Source of the DNA: Ailurus styani
Lineage: Eukaryota > Chordata > Mammalia > Carnivora > Ailuridae
DNA: 64,000 nucleotides
Assembly (NCBI GenBank): GCA_002007465.1
Contig: LNAC01000339.1
Location: 1,713,276-1,777,275, forward strand
Reading direction: 5' to 3'
In this document: positions 12,921-25,155 of the stretch, in pieces
Layout: each line of letters starts with the position of its first letter
Position numbering within the stretch: the stretch's first letter is position 1
The notes under the pieces: generated by a model
What the model saw: the letters and a program-made list of their open reading frames with translations, nothing else
Database searches by the model: none
What the model was told of the DNA's origin: nothing
Position numbers and translations under genes: made by a program

Positions 12921-13943
12921 TTTGAGAAATTTTATAAAATTACATAACAGTAAAGATGAAATAACTCGACATCTAGTAACATTTTTAATGTTCGTGAGCT
13001 GTATATTTTCAGCTTCCAGATTAGATAAGGCAGAAGGAGCTTCTGAAGCAGTAGAGCGTAGAACGCGAAGATGATTTGGCAGCTGGAGAACAGCGCTGTA
13101 GTTAGGCTGGAAAGACTGCGATTATTTCTTAAATCTGCGGTGGAGCTTCTTCCCATGATGATCCTTCAAATCATGTAATTAAGTGGTTCAAAGGGCCCCG
13201 ACTGGTTTCAGTGTATTAGAATGTAGTACATATATCCAACGATAGAGGGAATTTCCAGTAGAGCAGGTTATTCTCCCTTAGCCTAACAACAGAGGATTAT
13301 GAAAAAGAAAACATCAGAGATAAAAACTGGCTGTGAGAAAGTTCTCGTACATATTTATATTAGGAATAAACTGGAAATGCCTAAAAGCTACAAAATGGAG
13401 CCTAACAGCAAGTAAGCAATTTTATTCCCTCCCCCACAAGTTAATTTTTCTGGGTTTATTCATTTATCATCTTCAAAAGATATTTATGATCTATAACTCA
13501 AGGCATTTTTGAATTAAGAAGTGAGGCACCAAAGATTTTTAAATGTGTAGTTATAAATCCTCCTGAAATAAAACAAAATCCAAAGGCAGAATATTGAGAA
13601 CTGTCTCCTTGGTTCGTGCTTTGTACATTTATAAGATCATTGTCACTGGAAAAGAGAGAAATCACTTTTTTCCTTTAGGTGGGACAAAGTCGTTGCCTCT
13701 GACCCTAGGCAGGGATGGAGAATTTAAGGGACACAGGTATAGTTGTGTTCCTGGTTATCACGGGTAAAAAAGAGCTTTCTAGTCCTGATAACCAGGGAGA
13801 GGTGAGAGGCCTCGGAGAGTCACATGGAGCCCGGGGAAGATGCTGGCAGAAAAGGGGCATCTCAGAGCAACCAGAATTAATCTTACCATTCCCTTGACCA
13901 GATCAGTATAAGAGGCTGGTCAGAAGGAGCGATCCTGCAGAGT

Positions 13944-13985
13944 ATTCCTGCGTTTGCTAAAAAATTCCTGCATTTGCTAAAAAAG
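13944..13985. repeat. Two-copy tandem repeat, about 20 bp
   Basis: ATTCCTGCGTTTGCTAAAAA is followed at once by ATTCCTGCATTTGCTAAAAA, with one G/A difference. It is a local slippage-type duplication. Confidence 0.85.
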
Positions 13986-14667
13986 TAGCCTCTGTGCTGT
14001 CCAAGCACCACGTTGTTTGTTTGTCCTTTTCTCCTTGTGTAAGGAATTGAGTTGGACTGGTAGGAAAAAATTATTTCTACTAGAAATTATACACATTCAC
14101 ATCAATGGTTTTCTCTAAAAGTCTGAATGTCTGAAAAATATTTGCAAAAATTGTAATCACTGTTTAACTCCTTAAATATTGGGATATCAACAGATGGATG
14201 TTAATTTGCATTTATGTTCCAGATTAGATGGATTTGGGAATTCTACTTCCATCCTTGCTGCCATTTGGAAATGACAATATCATGCTTACTGCCTCTAATT
14301 CTAGTTATTGTCATATTTCTCATCTCATGATTTCCAGGAAAGGCTAGAGTGTCTCTCCCCATGCGCCAGCTATTGCTTACAGAGATTGGCTTCATAATTT
14401 CATAATCACTCCACTGTCCATAGTAAATTATGGGGCAATTACAGAGAACTACTCAATGTAAGGCGTATGAAACCTATACTATCCTGATAATGATTTAAAA
14501 TTAGTAGCCCCATAAAAACGAATTTTAAAATAATCAAGGAGGACTGTGTTAAATGACTGAAATCCCATTTTCATGAGCAATTTTGTTAATTTTCCTGATT
14601 ATAAAAAGTTGGAGAATTTCAATACTTTATTTTGTTTAAAAAATGAAGCTGTTATTTAAGTGAGTTT

Positions 14668-14864
14668 GTTAGCTTTTTAAAAAGATTTTATTTATTTGTG
14701 AGAGAGAAAGTGAGAGGAAGAGCAGAGGGAGAGGGAGAGTCTCAAGCTGATTCCAAGCTGAGCGTGGAACCTGATGCCAGTCTTGATCTCACGACCCTGA
14801 GATCACGACCTGAGCAGAAATCAAGAGTCAGACGCTTGACCGACTGAGCCACCCAGGCACCCTG
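14668..14864 (-). mobile_element. CAN-SINE, older subfamily
   Basis: Antisense SINE with a diverged body (GAGAGGAAGAGCAGAGGGAG region) and a head ending ACTGAGCCACCCAGGCACCC. The flanks share AAGTGAGTTT imperfectly at about 14658 and 14865, indicating an older insertion. Confidence 0.9.
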
Positions 14865-15162
14865 AAGTGAGTTTTTAGATCATTCTAGACCAGGCCCAGA
14901 GTACTTCCTGGAAGATGGTAGTTAGCCAAATATATTTATTTAACTGTTGGATGAGATGAGGGGTTAAAGGAACAAAATGCAGCCTTCCCAATAGCTCATA
15001 AAAGGGAGAAAAAAATAATTAATAGACATATTTTTCTTAAAGGAAAATTTTTGTAAATATGATTTTATACCTTTTAATCAAACACCCTGAAATTTAATTG
15101 ATTCTACTAGAATCAGTAACAAGAGTTCATTTTCACATGTTGCAAATTTAGAAATTGAGATT

Positions 15163-15330
15163 TTTAAAAAAGATTTTATTTATTTATTTAACAGAGAGAT
15201 TACAAGTAGGCAGAGAGGCAGGCAGAGAAAGAGAGGAGGAAGCCCGATGTGGGGCTCCATCCCAGGACCCTGAGATCATGACCTGACCTGAAGGCAGAGG
15301 CTTTAACCCACTGAGCCACCCAAGCACCCC
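15163..15330 (-). mobile_element. CAN-SINE, internally shortened
   Basis: Antisense copy with a 12-bp duplication, GAAATTGAGATT, at 15151-15162 and 15331-15342. It lacks about 25-30 bases of the 'CTCCCCGCTGAGCAGGGAGC' region that is present in the other copies. Confidence 0.93.
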
Positions 15331-15519
15331 GAAATTGAGATTATTTAAACAGGAGTTAGGATGAAGTTTACTTTTGCTTTATGTTTTAAAAAAAAGTTTC
15401 CTAAGAAAGTGAACAAAGTAAACAAGCTTGCTGAGATGTTGTATTTATGAGAGACAGTAAATCGTTTTCAAGCAAATTCCTCCCCATGCCCTTTCCACAT
15501 CTGTTGAGAGCTCAATCTA

Positions 15520-16040
15520 TAGGTGTATTAGTTTTCTATTGCAGTTCTCTAACGAATTATTACGAACCTAGTGGCTTAAAGCAAGACCAATTTCTCTCAC
15601 TATTCTGTTGGAAGCCTGACATGAATCTCACTTGGTTAATATCAAGGTGTTCATGGGGCTGCATTCCTTTCTGGAGGCTCTGAAGGAGAATCAGAGGCTT
15701 ATTTCCTTACCTTTTCCAGTTTCTAGAAGCCATCTCCACTCCTTAACTCAATTCATGGCTCCCTTCCTCTATGTTAAAAACTGGCAGTGTTGTATCTCTG
15801 ATTCCCTCTTTCTTACCAGAGCTGGAGAAAGTTCTCAGGTTTTAAGGACTTAGATGATTACATAGAGTCCACCTAGGTAATCCAGGAAAATCTCCCCATC
15901 ACAAGACGCTTACCGTGAATCATATCTGCAAAGTCCTGTTTGTCACATGTGATAACGTATTCACAGGTTCTAGGAACCGAGATGTCCATCTCTTTAGCAG
16001 CCATCTATGTACACAGTGAGAGGGAGCATTCAGTTCATAG
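15520..16040. repeat. Ancient interspersed repeat, family not assigned
   Basis: GTGTATTAGTTTTCTATTGC, 'CGAACCTAGTGGCTTAAAG', 'CTGGAGGCTCTGAAGGAGA' and a final 'GTTCTAGGAACCGAGATG' match a very common mammalian repeat that often begins 'TATTAGTTTGCTAGGGCTGC'. I recognise the pattern but cannot name the family with confidence. Confidence 0.6.
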
Positions 16041-16163
16041 GACTATGAGTCAGCATCAGAAGATACTGATGTAGATTGACTTATTTTTTAAAAAATTTAT
16101 GTATAATAATTTGTATTTGTTAATGAAGGCAATTATCATCAATGTCCTTTAAATAAAACTTTA

Positions 16164-16364
16164 TTTTTTTTAAAGATTTTATTTATTTATTTGATACACA
16201 GAGAGAGAGAGATCACAAGTAGACAGAGAGGCAGACAGAGAGAGAGGAGGAAGCAGGCTCCATGCAGAGCAGAGAGCCCGATGCGGGCCTCGATCCCAGG
16301 ATGCTGAGATCATGACCTGAGCCGAAAGCAGAGGCTTCAACCCACTGAACCACCCAGGCGCCCA
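16164..16364 (-). mobile_element. CAN-SINE, young
   Basis: Antisense copy flanked by a 14-bp duplication, TAAATAAAACTTTA, at 16150-16163 and 16365-16378. It is the last SINE before PTGER3 exon 2; the next one is 19 kb downstream. Confidence 0.95.
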
Positions 16365-17589
16365 TAAATAAAACTTTAATTCTTTGAAATGTTTTTATGT
16401 ACAGTTTTTAAAATAATTTAATGATTGTTTAATGGTAAGTTATTAATAGTAATAATTGCATTGCCTTCCACAAGTCTATGTGTTTCACATAATTTAATTA
16501 TAATAACAATATAGCTTTATATACATGAACTAACTTATATTGTGTTTCACCCAATTCTTATATATACTACTATCAAATAGGCCATATTTTATTAAGCTTT
16601 GCTCCTGATGTTAGACATTTATGTGTTTATAGTTTCTTACTAATGTAGATAATGCTTCACTGAACATTGACTTATTTATACAGCTGTTTTTTAATAGAGT
16701 AAATCCCTTGGAAAAAATTCCTTCAAAAGAAATTTACAGAGTAAGAATATATGCCTATCTGCAGGTTGTCTACACATTCCCCTCTTTTTATTTGTTTCTA
16801 GAATCATAATTTTGTTCAGTTATTAGGTGGTAGCATGGTCAAGGACATGGTTTAAGCCCCAGGGAAGGATTTTTGTCCTATAAGTAAAACCTGATATTTT
16901 CTGTGTCCTTTGCCAGTGATTGGTTTCAGAACGTGTGGGTCAAATTTGTCCAAAAAGACCAAGCTGAAGTTTTTATAGCTGGCAAGGGTTTGGTCAGAGC
17001 TGGAATTTAGTTAGGATGCTGAATCTGTGATATGTTGACATCTGTATGCAGCACGTGGTTGTCTATTATAGCTATAGCTCAGATGAGTGGAGGAGCTGAA
17101 CTAGGATGAGGTTGGAACAAGAGCAAAAGGCATTGAAGAGGGTGAGGCAAAAGGAACATTCAGTGATAACTGACATGTTGGGCCAGGATGACTACATAAG
17201 AAGAAAGTGCCATTGTTGGATTGTGGGTTTGTGGTCTGGGGTGTTTCGGATGTTCAGGAATGTTGATTTCAATTTGAGATACATGACGAAAGGACAAACA
17301 TGTAAATAAGTGTAGGCCTCAAGAGATACTTCGGACTCAATGAAATGTACTGTGACCAACAAATGCAAGACCCATATATAATTTTAAATTTTCCAGTAGT
17401 GACGTATTTTAAAAATTTTTTAAAAAAAGGAAGGGATGCTGATTTTCATAGTATATTTTACTTGATACAATATATCAAAAATCTTATCATTTCATTACAT
17501 GGTCAATATACGTTCCAACATCTCAATTTGTTCCAGCCACATTTCAAGGGCTTCATTGTGGTGTACAATTAGATGAATTTAGGAGCCAG

Positions 17590-17985
17590 TTATAAAGTCA
17601 GCACCTTTCTTTGCTTGCACATGTGAACTTATGTTTGGCTTGCTTCTGGAGTTTTCTGCTGTTGTGAGTAACACTGTAATGAACAGACGTATAGAGAACT
17701 CCTGGTGCAGGAATTGAGGATGGTATATTCCTAGGCCGAGGACGACTGGCAGGTATCAGGTGAAATAGTGCTCACTTTATTCTTCAAGGTGGTTGCTCCA
17801 GTTCACATGCCAGCTAGCAGTGTGGAAAAGAGTCTTTATTGCTCCACCCCCATATTAACATTTGGAAAAGTCCACTTTCTTCATTTTTGTCAAACTAGTG
17901 GGTGTAAAGTGGTTTCTTATTTCTTCATAATTTGCATTTTTCTGATTATTAATGAGCTTGAATACTTTTTCAGAAGTATATGAAC
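17590..17985 (-). mobile_element. Old L1 ORF2 3'-end fragment
   Basis: GTTGTGAGTAACACTGTAAT, CCAGTTCACATGCCAGCTAG and AGTGGGTGTAAAGTGGTTTC are diverged antisense L1 ORF2 C-terminal sequence. It lies about 900 bases upstream of exon 2. Confidence 0.75.
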
Positions 17986-18059
17986 CTTCATTTTTTCCTC
18001 CTCTATAGAAATCACAAATATTTATTCATTCAAATATAAATATACTTATATATGTCATG

Positions 18060-18215
18060 TATTCATATATGTCATATTATTTATTTATTCACAAATATTT
18101 TTGAGCACTCTCTAGTAAGTATTAGTGTAGGTATACAGAATATACTAGTGGGGGGAAAAATAGTCCCGACTCTTACTTTCCAGAAGTTTACATTCTAGTG
18201 TGTGTATATGGTGAA
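18060..18215 (-). mobile_element. Probable L2 3'-end relic
   Basis: TTCACAAATATTTTTGAGCA ... CCAGAAGTTTACATTCTAGTG resembles antisense L2 3' sequence. It lies about 700 bases before PTGER3 exon 2. Confidence 0.5.
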
Positions 18216-18259
18216 GAGGGAGAGACAAATAAAAAAAAGTGAAGCAGCGTATGTTAAGT

Positions 18260-18420
18260 GTTGTTAGTAAACCTCTGTTAAGTCTGGCTTAGCCATTTTA
18301 TACATCAGGACTTAGCCTCTGTAGTTGTAAAAAAGGGATGGTAATAATACCATCTTCATTATTTATTCAGTGCATATCAGGAACTTGAGACGGCCCTGGC
18401 AAATTGTAAAGACTCAAAAA
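18260..18420 (+). repeat. Probable MIR fragment
   Basis: TCTGGCTTAGCCATTTTATA, 'TAGCCTCTGTAGTTGTAAAA' and GGTAATAATACCATCTTCAT resemble sense MIR. It lies about 470 bases upstream of exon 2. Confidence 0.5.
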
Positions 18421-18865
18421 ATGCTAATAATGAGTATTATTTTCCCCGTTTTTGCTTCTCCTTTTTCTCTGTAATTTCTTCTCAGAACTCCTGAAGTTTA
18501 AGATTAAATATGTTTTGGTTTGTTGAAGTGTTGGCTTTCATTAGGGTGTCAACCTATTGGTACTTTCTGTGACAAGACAGATGACCTTAGCTAATTTTGA
18601 GATGTGTTTTTGAGATTCCAAGCTTCTTAAATCCCCAAAACCAAGAGGCTGAGAATGTGTACTTTTTAAAAAGCTACATCATGTTAAATGCCAAAAATGT
18701 GGGAAAATCTGTAGGAATGCCTTGCATTCATTCAGGGCTGTGTCCTATGAATATAAATTTTGCCTGAATTAATCATTTCAATCTAACAACCAATTTACTG
18801 TAAACCATGTGCAAAGTGCTGAATAGAGGAGATGCATGTGACCTTGTTAATCTTTGGAACAATTA

Positions 18866-18883
18866 TTTGTCCCTCTTTCTTAG
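18866..18883 (+). promoter_or_regulatory. PTGER3: Splice acceptor of PTGER3 exon 2
   Basis: A pyrimidine-rich stretch (TTTGTCCCTCTTTCTTAG) ends in AG directly before the ATA Ile codon. The receptor-like frame begins at this point, and upstream sequence in the same frame does not resemble EP3. A branch point is not certain; the TTAAT at about 18847 is one candidate. Confidence 0.85.
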
Positions 18884-19153
18884 ATAATGATGTTGAAAAT
18901 GATCTTCAATCAGACATCAGTTGAGCACTGCAAGACTCACACTGAAAAGCTGAAAGAATGCAACTTCTTCTTAATAGCTGTTCGCCTGGCTTCACTGAAC
19001 CAGATCTTGGATCCCTGGGTTTATCTGCTGCTAAGAAAGATCCTTCTTCGAAAGTTTTGTCAGGTAGCAAATGCTGTCTCCAGCTGCTCTAATGATGGAC
19101 AGAAAGGGCAGCCTATCTCGTTATCCAATGAAATAATACAGACAGGAGCATGA
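18884..19153 (+). CDS. PTGER3: Prostaglandin E2 receptor EP3, exon 2 with read-through tail (partial gene)
   Basis: Encodes the C-terminal part of the EP3 receptor, a plasma-membrane class A GPCR that binds PGE2 and mainly couples to Gi. The exon starts after a pyrimidine-rich acceptor ending in TTAG at 18883. The first codon is Ile (18884-18886), followed by [16 protein letters not shown], the end of TM6 and extracellular loop 3. TM7 follows, with the prostanoid-receptor signature [16 protein letters not shown]. It includes the TM7 arginine, which in this family contacts the ligand carboxylate, and the DPxxY-type motif. The juxtamembrane [13 protein letters not shown] ends at 19063, where all EP3 isoforms diverge. 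The frame continues for 29 residues (VANAVSSC...IIQTGA) to a TGA at 19151-19153. This matches, from memory, the human EP3-II tail except for Gly where I recall Glu at the penultimate position. Exon 1, with the start codon and TM1-6, is upstream of the window. Confidence 0.95.
   Translation: MMMLKMIFNQTSVEHCKTHTEKLKECNFFLIAVRLASLNQILDPWVYLLLRKILLRKFCQVANAVSSCSNDGQKGQPISLSNEIIQTGA
19061..19069 (+). promoter_or_regulatory. PTGER3: Facultative splice donor of PTGER3 exon 2 (CAG|GTAGCA)
   Basis: CAG at 19061-19063 encodes the last residue common to EP3 isoforms (Gln of FCQ) and is followed by GTAGCA. Positions -3 to +4 fit a donor, but +5 is C and +6 is A instead of the preferred G and T, so the site looks moderate to weak. 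If used, downstream tail exons are joined. If skipped, translation runs on into the VANAVSSC tail. Confidence 0.8.
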
Positions 19154-20584
19154 AAGAGAACACCTAATCAACTTGCATGTTCACAGCTTTTGGCAAAAAA
19201 GTAGCCATAAACCTTACTGTGAATTTAGGCATCTCTGGCATGCCACTGTTTATGCTTTGAAGGAGAATTTTGATATAAGGCTAGATGGTCTGAGAAGCAT
19301 AGATAATCCCCTATGTGCCAAAAGTGTTGAAACACAAACAAAGGAAAATATATTATTAACAGTCTAGTGTTTTTGGGTCTCTGCCATTTGTAGCTGAATA
19401 TGTGATTATTTATGAAATGAAAACTTTTTTTTTATAAATGATCTTGATCTGTGGTGGGGATGGAGTGGGGAAAGTTAATATTCCAGTATACTGAGTACAC
19501 GGGGGAATCCATAGATCATCAGAGATGGGCAAAAGTCTGCTTTTGTTCAAAGACCTTGGTCTTCTGTATTCTTTTTTTCTTTATCTCCATGTCACTCTTG
19601 TCCCCTTACATTTTTTTAAAAAGTTGCTTTAGGATAAAAAACATATACTGTACCCATAATATCCAGTGGTACTGATGTAAATATTGCTCAATACATAAAT
19701 TATCTGCTGAACTTACAAAGTTTAAGTTTTGGATGTATTGGTAATTATGTTTACTCATTATCTACATAAGAGCCAATTGCATTTATTTGAAATATGACAG
19801 GATTTGTGACTATCCAAATTACTATATGTTCTTCTTTTTGAATATATTTTTAATTCTTAAAAGCCTGGGTAAGATTCATGAATCTGATCTTGAGAGTCAG
19901 TAAAGTGATTTTTCAAAATGCTATTTAAGAACTGATTTGAGAACTAAATATAGGTAGTGTGGTTAATTATCTTCCCTGCTCGATCCACCAAAAGTATTCT
20001 CTAGTCTTCTGGATATTTAGATACTAACTCTGATTTCAGGACCAATAAATATTTTGAAGGTTCCATAAAGACTTTCCATAGTTTGGCCTATTTATAGAAT
20101 AAGAAAATTAATAGTATTGACCCCTCACAGCACTTTCTCTGTTCTCTCTTCAAAGTAGCTCTATATCTAAATATTTATTATTAATATGTGTTTCTTACAT
20201 TTGATAACTAAGCTTGATATCTTTTTCACACAAGTAGATTATTACACTAAGTTTTGAGAGTTGCACTTAAAAAAAAACACAACAAAAACTTCCCCAACAA
20301 ACATAACAATCTTTGAAGTGAGACCTACACAAAATGGTCTTTGTATCCTTTGGAGCATTCATTTTGCAAACTCATTAACATTTTCTCATGAAGATTTTAA
20401 TTTAAAGCGTACCTTATTGCATCCCAAGTTTTAAAAATTTTAGATTTATTTTATATTTCTTTATAGTTACTACTTTCCCCCCTGTGTTTAGTAGGCATTT
20501 GAGGAATAATTGCTTTTAATAGGTACAGTATATCGATTAGATTAATATGTAAACCATCCTAAATGAGTCAGGAATAATCAATTT

Positions 20585-20585
<1 letters not shown>

Positions 20586-20618
<33 letters not shown>
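20586..20618. repeat. (GAT)n microsatellite
   Basis: About eleven GAT/ATG trinucleotide units directly before the duplicated contig-end segment. It probably contributed to the assembly break. Confidence 0.9.
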
Positions 20619-20619
<1 letters not shown>

Positions 20620-20763
20620 TGACCATGTCAAACCGAGTGGATAAACAAGGTCTGCTGAGAGTGCTTATGTTACTCATGATGGTTCCACTANATGACCATG
20701 TCAAACTGAGTGGATAAACAAGGTCTGCTGAGAGTGCTTATGTTACTCATGATGGTTCCACTA
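20619..20763. repeat. 72-bp duplication flanking a single-N gap (likely assembly artefact)
   Basis: 20619-20690 and 20692-20763 are the same 72 bases with one mismatch (AAACCGAG versus AAACTGAG), separated by one N at 20691. The first copy is preceded by a GAT microsatellite. The pattern is typical of two contig ends that overlap but were not merged. Confidence 0.85.
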
Positions 20764-23700
20764 GCCTACGTTTTAAAAAACTGATGATATAGAACCTAAT
20801 ACTAAAGCCCCATTATAAAATCTCTCTATGCTATAGAATTGGATTATCCCACAGTTCACCTCATGAAGAATTAGATAAACCTACCTCCTTTTTCCAGAAA
20901 AAAAGTGCACTTAAATGACCTTAGAATAAAGAGGCTTTACCTCTTGAATGGTCCTCCGGTCCCAGGTCATAATCAGATAGACACACACAGTATGGATTTA
21001 AGTGATGCGAGTGTGATTGGGTTATCCGTTCCAGCACCTAGTACAACACTTGAAATGTAGGAAGAGTTCAGCATTTATTCAATGAATGAATGAATAAATG
21101 GCCGCCGAAACCGAGTGCGCCTCGGTGAGGTGCTTGCTATTACATTTGAAGGGCTACATGCCATTATAGTCCATCAGACTGATAAGGTGAATGATCTCTG
21201 CTTCTTTAATTACAGAAATATGAATTTACCTTCAAATGTGTAGTAGCATATTGCTGTACAACAAAGTGTTTTATCTGTATTAATAATTTAAGAGACTGAT
21301 ACTCCAAATGGTGATGGAGATTACTGTCAAAGAAATACCACTTTTCATCAAAGCACAGAAATATATAAAGACAAAACAACCTGAAACTTATCCTTAAGTA
21401 CAAAATAAATATCTGCCCAGGGATACATGACAGGCGTGGACACATGGAAGTTTTTCATCAAGGTTGAAAAGGAAGTGGAGAAGGAAAAATTATGTAAATG
21501 GCATGTGTTTTGTTATCTGGCCAGCCATTGGTTCATCCAGGGAAAAGCTGATAAGAAATATAAGCTCCAGATGATTTCAGCTTTTGGATGATAGTTGAAG
21601 TTAGATTTCAGAGATGTTGTGCAGAGGCCTTAGATGTGGTCAGGAAGTGAACGGACATCTGAAGTCACTGCAGAAGAATCTGTGTTCCTAAGTTTAAGTT
21701 TATTGGCCTTTAAATTCATCCTCATATACTTTGTTTATCTATGTATGTGTCTGAGCAGGAAAAGAAGATGTGTGCATAAATTATGATGATTCTTAACTTG
21801 AAAGTATTGATTTTAAAAAAATAGATGTCTAGGAAACCACATGGGAAGAAGTGAAGATAATGTAGAAAATAAGGTACAATCAGCTATTGTAGATTTTATG
21901 CAGCAGGGCTGATTTTCTAAATGATGAATTTATGCAATGAAGCTGTGTCATAGAAGAGAAGGATGACGTGTTATCCAATAAGAGTATTTTATTTTTCAAA
22001 TGCAATCAGCGCAGTGGATATCTCAAAACTATTTTAAATGGAAGAAACAAGATGTGTTATCTTGATTAAGATTTACCAAAATTTGCCTAATGGTATATAC
22101 CAAGATATTTTAAGTAGGTATGTTTAATCATGACAGATTTAAATGACTATGAATCAAGAAGTGCACATCTATTTCTGCTTAACACTTCTCTATTATATAA
22201 AAGATCTCTCAGCTATATTATAGAATAAAATTGTGGAAGCCCGTGTAAAAGGTGACTGTAAGAGACCCTGGGACCAGGCTGGCATTGAATGACAAACCAA
22301 CTAGAAACTCTCAAGACAAAACAGTATTTTTCAAAGCTGGTCAATCTGTGACAATATTCTAATAATAGATTTTCCAGTGAATTAGACCTTTTATTTATTG
22401 ATACTTTTTATATATCTGTTGGCTTTCAGTCCTAATTTGTGATTAGTTTCAATCTTCCAGTGTCAAAAATCACTTAATGGCTCTTCTGTACTGGGATTAA
22501 ATCAGAGACAGAAAGCAGAAAAATTTTTATTGTTGAAATTTTAAGCACATATATTCCTGTTTATTTTTTATACTTTCACCACAAAAGCTGCTCTCAAAAT
22601 AAACAGGATTCTGGAAGATGAGTGACATAGAAAGACTGCAGAGTATTTATGCCTATGAACATATAAAGCTTAATGTGGAAAAATTAAAATTTCTATGATT
22701 TACCTGTGTGAAAAGTTTAGACCATCACCCATGCCAAGTTTTAGAGATGTTGTTTATTGCTGGGTTTGTGCTCGCATATGTCTCAAAATCTGCTAAAATT
22801 GAGGTTTAAATAAATGTGCAGAATTGTGTAATGAACGAGATTATGTCATTTAAAAAAGAAAGACTATTTAATACTGTGGCTACATCCAGAGGACTGTTAC
22901 CTGAACTGCAATAAAATTCTGGTAAGAGGTAGCATACATCGTGATGTTTCCTAACATAGGTTTTGATAGAGCCAATTTACAAAAGTTGAATATCAACCTA
23001 AAACTCACATGCACATTTGTTAAAGAGCTGTATCAGTTCAGTATTCTGAGATAACTAACTAGTGATTACATATGAAGCATGAAACAGAGAAGTAGGAAAA
23101 ATATTAAAATTAAAACTCCATTGTACTGGCATCACTTATATAAATACTGATTTCATAAGAAAGTTTATATTCAGCTGACTTACTCAAAAGATTTCAATTT
23201 TATTAGGAATTCATATCTGTAGTTATCAAGTAAAATCTTTTACATGTCTTCTTCCTTGAATACCTTTTTTGGATTGAGTCCACCTTGCATGAAACCGAAG
23301 AAAATAAAAATAGTTCAGAGTGAACTTGTTCTCAAAGTGACAAAGGAAAAACTGAGACTATGCCTTTCTCAGAAAGACCTTCACAAGTCTAGAATTAAGG
23401 AATTTTTTTTACAAGAAGATCAACAAGTGATGTTAAAGTCAGGTGGAAAGATATCTTCAAAACATGCTACTTAACATTTTCTTTCTCACTTGTTCCTGTT
23501 CTCTACTCTTTTAAGGAACAAAAGAGCACAGAATTTTTATTTTGTATATTCTCTATTTTATAATTCCTAAAATGAGGACTCTATTTAAAAGTTTATAATT
23601 TATACAAGTTGAATTTTAAACCATAACATGATGGTATCATAAACTGAGTACATTATGATTCTCTGGAAAAACAATTCAGATATATGCCATATTCATTTAT

Positions 23701-25155
23701 ATATCACTTATTTTCTTTATTGAGAATCAAAATTCTTTCTTTTTCAGAAGTTTTAAATCAATCAGTTTAATATTATCAACAAACTAAATATTTAGTAGAT
23801 TACATATTTCTTCATTAGGAACAAGACTGTGACCCCAAGCCCCTTGCCTCCAACCTGTTTATTCATTTTCTCAACAGAGAGGAAGTAATAGAAATATTTA
23901 CTGTTGGTGAAACTGGGTTCGTTTTTAAGAGGATAGAGAACAGCTTCATATTTCTAGCATACTTATGCCTTAATATATGAAACAGATCTGAGTCTTTTTT
24001 AGTTTTTTAGTAAGTCCGCTTTGATGGAACAACTTTATTATGGGAGTAAAGATAGGAAGGAAGATCATCAGGAGGAACAAAATCAGACTTTTCAAGCTTT
24101 TTGAGCATTTGGAGATGATTCCACCTCTAAAGTTATTTTCAAAAGTGCAGCTTTTACATTCTTTTGCCAATTGCTTTAGAAACAGAATATTTTGGCCTCT
24201 TAATTAAAGTGAATCAGATATCTAGACAAAAGGTAGCCAATCACCAAACTTCAATAGTTATTTAAAAATGGTTTCTTTATATATTTTCTGTTTGTGTAGT
24301 AGTCAAAGCTGTAATGTTAGACAGAGAAAAATGCATATGACTTGCTGACACACCCCAGTGTTTTTCAACTTTTGAAAATGTACTTATGTCAAGTAGGCAA
24401 GGGGAGGGGGTGTAGAGAACATAAAGAAAGACATGAGGGAAATTTGTACATTTGCAACTTGTTAAATTTCTTCATCCTTTTAGGCCATTGCACAGAATCA
24501 AAGAGAGGAAGGGACCACATTTATCTTTATACATGTGAACGTGAGTAGGACAAAGCTAGGGGTGGCCAGTATTCTTTTCCGTAAGACCAGGTGTTAGGCT
24601 CACTCCAGTCATCACTGACTACTAAATTCTCTTCCTTCCATATATGTATGGAATTTGTATGAAATATTTTACTTTCTCCCTCTTCTTTTACCCAATGTGT
24701 ATGTACAAATAGCATAAAGTTGAACATTTCTTTACACAAACAAGTTAAAAATAGGCACTGATTATCGTCATCTGTTTACAATAAATGAGTGTAAATACTA
24801 TCTATGTGGTATATTTAAGTAAGAACTGAAACCATTGGCACTTGAATCAATAATGTAAAGCTCAACATAGAAAGTCTATGTTTCTTCATCTTTCCTATTT
24901 TCAGCCTCCTATCTACACACTTGGTTAAGTGGGAAGTTAAACTTTTGTCATCTCCGTGTAAAGTTTTTTTTGGAGTTATCCTAAGCATAGTTAAACACAT
25001 CTTCCAGTATATTTTAAAGGCTGGCCTTCAGGATTGTGGAGACAAAGAGTAAAAGAGACTTTGAAAACTACATCAAAATTCTGATGGCATTCAAGTCATA
25101 GCTAGTCTGTGTATTTAATAAATGTATGTTTTTCATGTTGTGTTTGTCAATGGAA

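Larger units (their letters stand above)
1..18883 (+). other. PTGER3: PTGER3 intron 1 (3' portion)
   Basis: Inferred from the position of exon 2 and from the absence of any segment resembling EP3 TM1-TM6. No other exon-like reading frame was recognised. The repeats listed separately account for about a third of the stretch; the remainder is unassigned intronic DNA. Confidence 0.75.

Noticed and set aside
23244..23474. 76-codon frame in the repeat-poor stretch
   Set aside because: Lys-rich and without similarity to any EP3 tail or known domain; no clear acceptor in the right place.
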